5,475 bases of DNA, taken from assembly GCA_031258915.1 (NCBI GenBank), contig JAIRMD010000151.1, positions 1-5,475 on the forward strand, written 5' to 3'. Numbering within the stretch: position 1 is the stretch's first letter; every line of letters begins with the position of its first letter. The position numbers and the translations under genes were made by a program. Below, one piece after another: positions 1 to 5,475 of the stretch. A model generated the notes under the pieces. The model searched no databases and was not told the origin of the DNA. It worked only from the letters and a program-made list of their open reading frames with translations. This DNA comes from Prevotellaceae bacterium (GTDB lineage: Bacteria > Bacteroidota > Bacteroidia > Bacteroidales > UBA932).

Positions 1-1
1 C

Positions 2-838
2 ATGAAGTTTACAAAAATGCACGGTGCAGGCAACGATTACGTATATATCGACTGCACAAAAGGTGAAATCGCAAATCCGGGCGAGCTGTCGAAAAAAATT
101 AGCGACCGCCACTTTGGGGTAGGCTCCGACGGGCTGGTGCTTATCTGCAAATCGGACGTTGCCGACTTCGGGATGCGCATGTTCAACGCCGACGGTTCGG
201 AGGCGCAGATGTGCGGAAATGCCACGCGCTGCATCGGCAAGTACGTGTACGACAAGGGACTGACCACCAAAACCGACCTGACGCTCGAAACGCTTGCCGG
301 CGTAAAGCGCCTTACGCTCTTTGCCGATAAGGGAAAGGTGAGCAAGGTAAAGGTAGATATGGGCATCCCAGCGCTACGCCCCGCCGCAATCCCGGTGTTA
401 GCCGATGGCGAGCGCGTTGTCGGGTTGCCTTTGGAGGTTGGCGGGGAAACATTCTCGGTAACCTGCATTTCGATGGGAAACCCGCACGCAGTAATCTTTG
501 TGAAGGATGTAAAAAGCTTTGATGTGCACCGCGTTGGCAAGCTGATAGAAAATCACGCGATATTTCCCGAAAAGGTAAACGTAGAATTTATAGAGCCACT
601 GCCGGCAGGCGAGCTGCGCATGAGGGTATGGGAGCGCGGCTCGGGCGAAACGTGGGCGTGCGGCTCGGGCGCCTGCGCCGCGCTCGCAGCGGCTACGCTC
701 AACAACCTCTCGCAAGGCAAGGCTACAGTTCACCTGCTGGGCGGAGATTTGGAGGTGGAGTGGGACAAAACCTCCGGCCACGTCTACATGACAGGCGGCG
801 CCGAAACGGTATTTGAGGGCGAGCTCTGCGAAGATTAA
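2..838 (+). CDS. dapF: Diaminopimelate epimerase
   Basis: Interconverts LL- and meso-diaminopimelate in the cytoplasm, the last step before lysine and the source of meso-DAP for peptidoglycan. The 278-residue product has the usual family length and two-lobed layout. The N-terminus (MKFTKMHGAGNDY) matches the family start, so the ATG at 2 is very probably the true start although only one base precedes it. The two catalytic cysteines of the cofactor-independent racemase mechanism are visible: Cys71 in MCGNATRC and Cys220 in ETWACGSGACAA. Other family blocks are FGVGSDGL (38-45), FNADGSEAQ (61-69) and MGNPHAV (158-164). The upstream promoter lies outside the window. A 97-base gap and a separate promoter follow, so it is probably not in one operon with the next gene. 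Some Bacteroidetes are known to pair dapF with an aminotransferase gene dapL; none follows here. Identification is secure. Confidence 0.97.
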   Translation: MKFTKMHGAGNDYVYIDCTKGEIANPGELSKKISDRHFGVGSDGLVLICKSDVADFGMRMFNADGSEAQMCGNATRCIGKYVYDKGLTTKTDLTLETLAGVKRLTLFADKGKVSKVKVDMGIPALRPAAIPVLADGERVVGLPLEVGGETFSVTCISMGNPHAVIFVKDVKSFDVHRVGKLIENHAIFPEKVNVEFIEPLPAGELRMRVWERGSGETWACGSGACAALAAATLNNLSQGKATVHLLGGDLEVEWDKTSGHVYMTGGAETVFEGELCED

Positions 839-876
839 AACGGTCTATTCGGGTAGCTCTTTTTTTCTCAAACGGT

Positions 877-907
877 TTTGCATTTGTGCAAATATTTGCT
901 ACCTTAG
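877..907 (+). promoter_or_regulatory. Bacteroidetes-type promoter for the dksA-family gene and lspA
   Basis: A TTTG box at 877-880 is followed after 19 bases by TACCTTAG at 900-907. The Bacteroidetes primary-sigma consensus is TTTG, 19-21 bases, then TAnnTTTG; the second box has one mismatch. Transcription would begin around 913-916, leaving a leader of about 20 bases before the ATG at 936. A purine-rich stretch, GAGAGG at 923-928, lies 7 bases before that ATG and could help ribosome binding. The placement in the AT-rich gap after dapF supports it. Confidence 0.6.
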
Positions 908-935
908 CGGACTTTTTAAATTGAGAGGTTGAAAT

Positions 936-1325
936 ATGAAACAAAAGGAAACAAAAGCGAAAACGCGCTATTCGGACAAAGAGCTGGCCGAATTTAAGGA
1001 GCTTATTCTGGAAAAGCTGGAAAAGGCAAAGAAAGATTACGAAACGCTGCGCGAGGTAATCATGCAGAGCAACAGCAATGATACCAGCGATACCTCGCCC
1101 ACCTTCAAGGTGCTGGAGGAAGGTGCTGCTACGCTGTCGAAGGAGGAGTCGAGCAAGCTGGCCGAACGGCAGCAAAAGTTCATACAGCACCTTGAGGCAG
1201 CGCTCGTGCGCATTGAGAATAAAACCTACGGCATTTGCCGCGAAACCGGCAAGCTGATCCCGTCCGACAGGCTGCGCGCCGTACCGCACGCTACGCTGAG
1301 CATGGAGGCTAAAGCCAAAAGATAA
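936..1325 (+). CDS. DksA/TraR-family RNA polymerase-binding regulator with degenerate zinc finger
   Basis: The 129-residue protein has a charged helical N-terminal half (about 13-95) that should form the DksA-like coiled-coil hairpin, followed by a short C-terminal finger. Asp49 and Asp52 in NDTSDTSPT resemble the acidic tip of DksA, which reaches into the RNA polymerase secondary channel; this is an inference from spacing. The finger region (YGICRETGKLIP ... RAVPHATLSMEAK) keeps the fold signature, but only Cys101 of the four usual zinc ligands remains. Positions aligned with the other three appear as Thr104, Ser122 and Ala125. I recall the same cysteine-poor form in other Bacteroidetes homologues, so this is probably lineage-typical and not damage. 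The family helps adjust transcription during starvation, often with ppGpp; that role is not proven for this branch. It sits 45 bases upstream of lspA, a pairing I know from Bacteroidales. Confidence 0.88.
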   Translation: MKQKETKAKTRYSDKELAEFKELILEKLEKAKKDYETLREVIMQSNSNDTSDTSPTFKVLEEGAATLSKEESSKLAERQQKFIQHLEAALVRIENKTYGICRETGKLIPSDRLRAVPHATLSMEAKAKR

Positions 1326-1370
1326 CAAGCATAAAATTAATGGAAAAACCGCAATACTCAAGCCCGATAA

Positions 1371-1988
1371 ATGAGCCTTCTTAAAAAATCTGTGCTGCTG
1401 GCGGCACCTATTTTGGTAGCCGACCAAGCGCTCAAAGTTTGGATAAAAACGCACATGGCGCTAAACGAATCCATTAGCCTCATTGGAAACAAAGCATTCA
1501 TCCACTTCACCGAAAATGCCGGCATGGCGTTTGGCATTGAACTTTTCGGCAGCACCGGCAAGCTGCTGCTCACGCTGCTGCGAATAGTGTTCATTGGCGT
1601 TCTCGTATGGTTTACGTGGAAGCAAATTCGCCGCAAAGCCCCTGTCGGCCTGGTGCTCGGGCTGTCGGCCATGTGCGCCGGAGCGGTGGGGAACCTTATC
1701 GACTGCCTTTTTTACGGGGTTATTTTTAGCGCCTCGACCTACACGCAGGTGGCGCAACTCTTTCCGGAGGGTGGCGGCTATGAGCTCTTCGGATTCGGGT
1801 GGGTGGTAGATATGTTCTACTTTCCCGTTATTCAAACAACCTACCCATCGTGGTTTCCGTTCAATGCAGGCGAGCGGTTTATTTTTTTTCGCCCCATCTT
1901 CAACCTTGCCGACGCTGCCATCACCTGCAGCGTTTTCTACCTGCTGATTTTTCAGCGTTCTCTTTTCCTTAGGGAAGAAAAAAAGTAG
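1371..1988 (+). CDS. lspA: Lipoprotein signal peptidase (signal peptidase II)
   Basis: Inner-membrane aspartic protease that removes the signal peptide from prolipoproteins after their conserved cysteine has been lipidated. The 205-residue product has hydrophobic segments at about 7-25, 65-83, 91-118 and 182-199, fitting the four-helix family fold. The catalytic aspartates are Asp111 in GNLID and Asp181 in FNLADAAI. Other family blocks are ADQALKVW (17-24), TENAGMAFG (47-55) and VVDMFYFP (145-152). The usual Arg after GNLID is Cys112, and about 28 residues separate Phe119 from the VVDM block; I recall both traits in Bacteroidetes LspA. The ATG at 1371 is chosen because an in-frame TAA directly precedes it (1368-1370) and the protein start suits the family. 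No Shine-Dalgarno site is seen. It is probably co-transcribed with the dksA-family gene and converges on tsaE, with 30 bases between. Confidence 0.95.
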   Translation: MSLLKKSVLLAAPILVADQALKVWIKTHMALNESISLIGNKAFIHFTENAGMAFGIELFGSTGKLLLTLLRIVFIGVLVWFTWKQIRRKAPVGLVLGLSAMCAGAVGNLIDCLFYGVIFSASTYTQVAQLFPEGGGYELFGFGWVVDMFYFPVIQTTYPSWFPFNAGERFIFFRPIFNLADAAITCSVFYLLIFQRSLFLREEKK

Positions 1989-2018
1989 CGCTACGCCAAT
2001 ATTTTTACGCCACCGCTG

Positions 2019-2444
2019 CTACTCCAAGTATAGCGTGCGGATGTTGGCGCATGGCGCGTCGATGCGTATGCGCAGCATGCCGGGCGGGAGCAGCTCCTCC
2101 ACCAGCTCCGGCCACTCTACAAGGCAGAGGCAGCCGCTGCCAAAGTACTCGTCGCAGCCAATGTCGTACGCCTCCTCCAGCTTTTTGATGCGGTAAAAAT
2201 CAAAGTGAAAAACCTTTTCGCTGCTGGCGGTGCGGTACTCGTTGATGAGCGCAAACGTAGGGCTGGTAACGTTATCCGTTACGCCCAGCGCGCGGCACAG
2301 CTCCCTGATGAGGGTTGTTTTTCCGGCCCCCATAGCGCCGTAGAACGCCAGCGCCCGGCGCTCGCCCACCTGCGCCAGCAGCCACTCCGCAGCGCTGCGG
2401 AGCTCGGCAAGCGAATAGGTGAATGTAGGCGGCGCTTTTGGCAT
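2019..2444 (-). CDS. tsaE: tRNA threonylcarbamoyladenosine biosynthesis ATPase TsaE (YjeE)
   Basis: Small cytoplasmic P-loop ATPase that works with TsaB and TsaD to place the t6A modification on A37 of tRNAs reading ANN codons. The 141-residue length is normal. Walker A is GAMGAGKTT at 36-44. Further family blocks are NVTSPTFALINEY (58-70), HFDFYRI (80-86), containing the His-x-Asp signature, EEAYDIGCDEYF (90-101) and LVEWPE (108-113). It is the last gene of a leftward run, 21 bases after nadB, so co-transcription with purC and nadB is likely. Its 3' end faces lspA. No partner t6A gene is in the window. Confidence 0.95.
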   Translation of the reverse strand: MPKAPPTFTYSLAELRSAAEWLLAQVGERRALAFYGAMGAGKTTLIRELCRALGVTDNVTSPTFALINEYRTASSEKVFHFDFYRIKKLEEAYDIGCDEYFGSGCLCLVEWPELVEELLPPGMLRIRIDAPCANIRTLYLE

Positions 2445-2465
2445 GGCGGCGGCAGGCGTTACGGG

Positions 2466-4034
2466 TTAAGCTTTTCGGGGCGGGTAGTCAATTGAGTAGT
2501 GCAGCCCGCGGCTTTCGCGCATGGCGTTTGCCTCCTTAATGATGAGGTACCCTATCTGGATGAGGTTGCGCAGCTCGCACAGGTTTTGCGTTAGCGTTGA
2601 GGTGCGGTAGAGCTGCTCGGTCTCCTTGTGGATGATGCCGAGCCTTGCAAACGCCCGCTCAAGGCGGATGTTGGAGCGCACAATGCCCACGTAGTAGCTC
2701 ATGATTTGCTGCACCTCGCGGTAGCTCTGCGTGATGAGAACCATCTCTTCGGGGTGCGACGTGCCCTCGTAATCCCAATCGGGTATCCCCTCCTGAATTG
2801 CAATGTTTTTTACGCTTTGCAGCGCATGTCGCGCAGCTCGGTCGGCGTACACCACCGCTTCGATGAGCGAGTTGGAGGCAAGCCGGTTGGCGCCGTGCAG
2901 CCCTGTGCACGAGGTTTCGCCAATGGCGTAGAGGTTGCGTATGGACGAACACCCGTCCATGCTTACGCGCACGCCGCCGCACATGTAGTGAGCTGCCGGC
3001 GCCACCGGAACAAAATCTTTGGTAATATCAACGCCAACGGAGAGGCATTTTTTATGGATGTTGGGGAAGTGGCGGATAACCTCGTCGGCGTTCTTGTGCG
3101 TTACGTCGAGGTAAACGAAGTCGTCGCCGCGCGTTTTCATTTCGTTGTCGATGGCTCGCGCCACGACATCGCGCGGCGCGAGCGGTCCGCGCTCGTCGTA
3201 CTTTTGCATGAACTCTTTGCCGTCCTGCGTGCGCAGCACAGCGCCAAATCCACGCATGGCCTCAGAGATGAGGAACGAGGGGCGCTCGCCCGGAGTGTAA
3301 AGCGCCGTGGGGTGAAACTGCATGTAGGCCATGTTTTCCACCACCCCCTTTGCCCGGTAAACCATAGCCACGCCATCGCCGGTAGCCACAGCGGGGTTGG
3401 TGGTGGTGTGGTAAACGTTGCCCGCGCCGCCCGTAGCCAGCGCCGTTACTTTTGCCAAAAAAGCCTCTACCCGCTGCGTTTGCAGGTTGAGCACGTAGGC
3501 ACCGTAGCACTCAACGTCGGTGTTGTAGCGGCGAACCATTTTTCCCCGGTGGTGCTGCGTGATGAGGTCAACGGCAAAGTGGCGCTCGAGAATCTCAATG
3601 TTCCTGTGCGCCTTGGCCTGGCGCATGAGCGAGCGCTGAATCTCTGCTCCGGTGGCATCCTTGTGGTGCAGGATGCGGCGCTCGCTGTGCCCGCCCTCGC
3701 GGGCAAGGTCGTAGCAGCCCTTGTTGTTGCGGTCAAACTCGGCGCCCCACCGCACCAGCTGCTCTATTTGCTTGGGTGCTTCGCTCACAACCATGCGCAC
3801 CACCTCCTCGTTGCACATGCCGGCACCGCAGATAAGCGTATCCTGCACGTGCTTCTCAAGCGAATCGGGGCTGTACGTTACCGCCGAGATGCCGCCCTGC
3901 GCAAAGCTGGTGTTGCTATCCTCCAGCGTACTCTTGGCGATGAGCGTAACCTTGCCGAAGTCTGCTACCTTGAGCGCGTAGCTCAGCCCCGCCGCCCCCG
4001 AGCCGATTACCAAAAAATCTGTCCTTATATTCAT
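2466..4034 (-). CDS. nadB: L-aspartate oxidase
   Basis: FAD enzyme that oxidises L-aspartate to iminoaspartate, the first step of de novo NAD synthesis; quinolinate synthase NadA uses the product. The 522-residue length fits the family. The N-terminal dinucleotide-binding motif is VIGSGAAGLSYA (9-20), followed by NTSFAQGGIS (41-50). Active-site blocks shared with the fumarate reductase/succinate dehydrogenase flavoprotein family are REGGHSERR (112-120, including the NadB-typical Glu113), MQFHPTALY (238-246, His241), PRDVVARAI (287-295, Arg288) and AAHYMCGG (347-354, His349). The FAD-binding end motif ETSCTGLHGANRLASNSL covers 373-390. NadB identity over other family members rests on the Glu-Gly-Gly-His segment and the overall match. 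The start at 4034 is 7 bases past the heptad repeat. No promoter box was seen directly upstream, so it probably depends on purC transcription. nadA and nadC are not adjacent. Confidence 0.96.
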   Translation of the reverse strand: MNIRTDFLVIGSGAAGLSYALKVADFGKVTLIAKSTLEDSNTSFAQGGISAVTYSPDSLEKHVQDTLICGAGMCNEEVVRMVVSEAPKQIEQLVRWGAEFDRNNKGCYDLAREGGHSERRILHHKDATGAEIQRSLMRQAKAHRNIEILERHFAVDLITQHHRGKMVRRYNTDVECYGAYVLNLQTQRVEAFLAKVTALATGGAGNVYHTTTNPAVATGDGVAMVYRAKGVVENMAYMQFHPTALYTPGERPSFLISEAMRGFGAVLRTQDGKEFMQKYDERGPLAPRDVVARAIDNEMKTRGDDFVYLDVTHKNADEVIRHFPNIHKKCLSVGVDITKDFVPVAPAAHYMCGGVRVSMDGCSSIRNLYAIGETSCTGLHGANRLASNSLIEAVVYADRAARHALQSVKNIAIQEGIPDWDYEGTSHPEEMVLITQSYREVQQIMSYYVGIVRSNIRLERAFARLGIIHKETEQLYRTSTLTQNLCELRNLIQIGYLIIKEANAMRESRGLHYSIDYPPRKA

Positions 4035-4040
4035 TGAAAA

Positions 4041-4096
4041 ACTCTCAACTCTTACCTCTTAACTTTTAGTTATTAACTTTTAGTTATTAACTCTCC
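4041..4096. repeat. Degenerate heptanucleotide tandem repeat between purC and nadB
   Basis: Read on the minus strand, seven 7-base units fill 4089 down to 4041: TAATAAC, TAAAAGT, TAATAAC, TAAAAGT, TAAGAGG, TAAGAGT, TGAGAGT. An eighth, GGAGAGT (4096-4090), forms the last codons of purC. Two of the units alternate, giving a near-perfect 14-base repeat at 4059-4086. The first TAA is the purC stop codon. Because 7 is not a multiple of 3, the repeated TAA closes all three frames within about 20 bases. The array ends 7 bases from the nadB start, so changes in unit number would alter the nadB leader. The function is unknown. Confidence 0.9.
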
Positions 4097-5046
4097 CTCA
4101 GCCTGCTCAGCAGATTTTTGACATTTTCTTCAATCCGCTCGTAGATGCCATCGGAGTACTCCGCGCCGCAGAACTTGTCGCCGGTAATGCTTTCGAAGAG
4201 CTCCACGTACCGCTTGCCGATGCTCTCCACAATTTCGTCCGTCATTTCAGGGATGCGCTGCCCGGCCTTACCCTCAAAGCCGTTTTCCATGAGCCATTCG
4301 CGCACAAACTCTTTCGAGAGCTGCTTTTGCGGCTCGCCCTTTTCGAATCGCTCGCGGTAGCCCTCGGCGTAGAAGTAGCGCGAGGAGTCGGGCGTATGTA
4401 TTTCGTCAATCAGGTAAACCTCGCCGCCGCGCTTGCCAAACTCGTACTTGGTATCGACCAGCATGAGGCCGCGCTGCGCTGCAAGCGCCGCGCCGCGCCG
4501 GAACAGCGCGAGCGCGTACTCTTCGAGCTGCTCGTAGTCCCTGCGGCTTACGATATTTCGTGCAAGGATTTCACCCCTCGCAATATTTTCGTCGTGCAGC
4601 CCCTGCCCGGCTTTGGTTGTTGGGGTGATGATGGGCGCCGGGAATTTCTGATTTTCGCGCATACCCTCCGGCAGCTTCACGCCGCACAGCTCGCGCGCGC
4701 CGCTCCTGTAGGCGCGCCATGCGCTGCCGCACAGGTAGCCGCGCACTATCATCTCCACGGCAAACGGCTCGCACCGGTAGCCCACCGTAACCACAGGGTC
4801 GGGCGAGGCTATTTTCCAGCTTGGGCATATATCGCCCGTAGCGTCCAGAAATTTTGCTGCGAGCTGGTTCAGCACTTGCCCTTTGAACGGAATACCCTTG
4901 GGCAGCACCGCATCGAATGCCGAAATGCGGTCGGTGGCAACCATCACCAAGTACTTGCCGTCAATGGTGTACACATCGCGAACTTTGCCCCTGTAGAAGG
5001 CCGTTTGCTTTGGGAAAAAAAACTCAGTTGCGGTTAGCGATTTCAT
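4087..5046 (-). CDS. purC: Phosphoribosylaminoimidazole-succinocarboxamide synthase (SAICAR synthetase)
   Basis: ATP-dependent ligase joining CAIR and aspartate to make SAICAR in de novo purine synthesis, in the cytoplasm. The 319-residue product is the longer single-domain form, compared with about 237 residues in E. coli. Diagnostic blocks are YRGKVRDVY (18-26), the ATP-binding N-terminal region, then TDRISAFDAVLPKGIPFKG (38-56), VRGYLCGSAW (101-110), LVDTKYEFG (196-204) and IDEIHTPDSSRY (213-224), the last two being the family signatures. The start MKSLTATEFFFPKQ agrees with homologues. It heads a leftward run with nadB and tsaE and has a promoter at 5078-5109. Its stop codon lies inside the heptad repeat. 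Aspartate is a shared substrate of PurC and NadB, but whether this explains their adjacency is speculation. Confidence 0.97.
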   Translation of the reverse strand: MKSLTATEFFFPKQTAFYRGKVRDVYTIDGKYLVMVATDRISAFDAVLPKGIPFKGQVLNQLAAKFLDATGDICPSWKIASPDPVVTVGYRCEPFAVEMIVRGYLCGSAWRAYRSGARELCGVKLPEGMRENQKFPAPIITPTTKAGQGLHDENIARGEILARNIVSRRDYEQLEEYALALFRRGAALAAQRGLMLVDTKYEFGKRGGEVYLIDEIHTPDSSRYFYAEGYRERFEKGEPQKQLSKEFVREWLMENGFEGKAGQRIPEMTDEIVESIGKRYVELFESITGDKFCGAEYSDGIYERIEENVKNLLSRLRES

Positions 5047-5077
5047 ACCGGTATAATCTTTTAAGCGTTACGTAGCG

Positions 5078-5109
5078 CAAAGGTAGAACATTTATTTTAG
5101 AGATACAAA
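5078..5109 (-). promoter_or_regulatory. Bacteroidetes-type promoter for purC
   Basis: On the minus strand, TTTG (5109-5106) is followed after 20 bases by TACCTTTG (5085-5078), an exact match to TAnnTTTG. Transcription would start near 5071, leaving a leader of about 25 bases before the purC ATG at 5046, too short for a purine riboswitch. It stands back-to-back with a rightward promoter whose boxes start about 32 bases away. Confidence 0.7.
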
Positions 5110-5140
5110 ACATACATGAAAGGAAATGCACCTGTTTTTT

Positions 5141-5171
5141 TTTGTTTTGTGATATTTTTTTGCTACTTTTG
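5141..5171 (+). promoter_or_regulatory. Rightward Bacteroidetes-type promoter, divergent from purC
   Basis: TTTG at 5141-5144 is followed after 19 bases by TACTTTTG at 5164-5171, an exact TAnnTTTG match with consensus spacing. T-runs at 5135-5143 and 5154-5161 make the region AT-rich and perhaps bent. Transcription would start near 5178, about 35 bases before the ATG at 5213. A promoter this good implies a transcript to the right of purC, although no recognisable gene lies there. Confidence 0.6.
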
Positions 5172-5212
5172 CGCGGTATAAAAAGCTCAATGCTCGCAGG
5201 CTGATTGAAAAC

Positions 5213-5475
<263 letters not shown>

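Noticed and set aside
821..866. Possible rho-independent terminator after dapF (GAGCT ... AGCTC followed by seven T)
   Set aside because: The stem is only 5 base pairs with a loop of about 29 bases and starts inside the dapF coding region; too weak to call.
1985..2022. Possible bidirectional terminator between lspA and tsaE
   Set aside because: There is a 10-base palindrome GTAGCGCTAC (1985-1994), a TACGCCA direct repeat (1992-1998, 2006-2012) and weak GTAGC/GCTAC pairing, but no stable GC-rich stem with a T-run.
2628..4037. A 469-codon rightward open frame opposite nadB
   Set aside because: It lies wholly antisense to a gene with all NadB motifs, has low-complexity Ala/Val/His-rich composition with no recognisable domain, and is explained by codon bias of nadB.
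4327..5037. A 236-codon rightward open frame opposite purC
   Set aside because: Antisense shadow of purC, with no family resemblance and no start signals of its own.
5047..5077. Purine riboswitch in the purC leader
   Set aside because: The predicted leader is about 25 bases, too short to hold an aptamer, and no conserved purine-riboswitch core is seen.

Overview
The window looks like chromosomal DNA from a member of the Bacteroidota, probably Bacteroidales. The evidence is threefold. The proteins have Bacteroidetes-type forms: a DksA/TraR-family protein with an almost cysteine-free zinc finger, an LspA with a long insert, and the long form of PurC. Three intergenic promoters match the Bacteroidetes TTTG / TAnnTTTG pattern with 19-20 base spacing. 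Clear Shine-Dalgarno sites are mostly absent. No finer taxonomic placement is justified. Base composition of the genes is mixed and moderately GC-rich, while the intergenic regions are AT-rich.

Layout: positions 2-1988 hold three rightward genes. These are dapF (diaminopimelate epimerase), then a promoter, a dksA/traR-family regulator gene and lspA (lipoprotein signal peptidase). They converge on a leftward block, read from right to left as purC (SAICAR synthetase), nadB (L-aspartate oxidase) and tsaE (tRNA t6A ATPase), from 5046 down to 2019. The block has its own promoter upstream of purC. The purC-nadB junction is almost entirely a degenerate 7-base tandem repeat that also supplies the purC stop codon.

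Right of purC is an AT-rich divergent promoter region (5047-5212). Its rightward promoter leads into an open frame starting at 5213 that has no stop before the window ends. That frame runs through a cluster of short GC-rich hairpins (5248-5379) and into an uninterrupted (CA)46 tract (5384-5475), where the window ends. The spacer between the last two hairpins, AACTACACGCACA, is nearly identical to the bases that begin the CA tract, so the microsatellite may have grown from a hairpin-repeat spacer.

The six complete genes are housekeeping functions: cell-wall precursor synthesis, transcription control, lipoprotein maturation, tRNA modification, NAD synthesis and purine synthesis. No defence, mobile or secondary-metabolite system is visible. 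The unusual part is the right-hand 250 bases and the heptad repeat. No rRNA, tRNA, CRISPR array, transposase or riboswitch was found.
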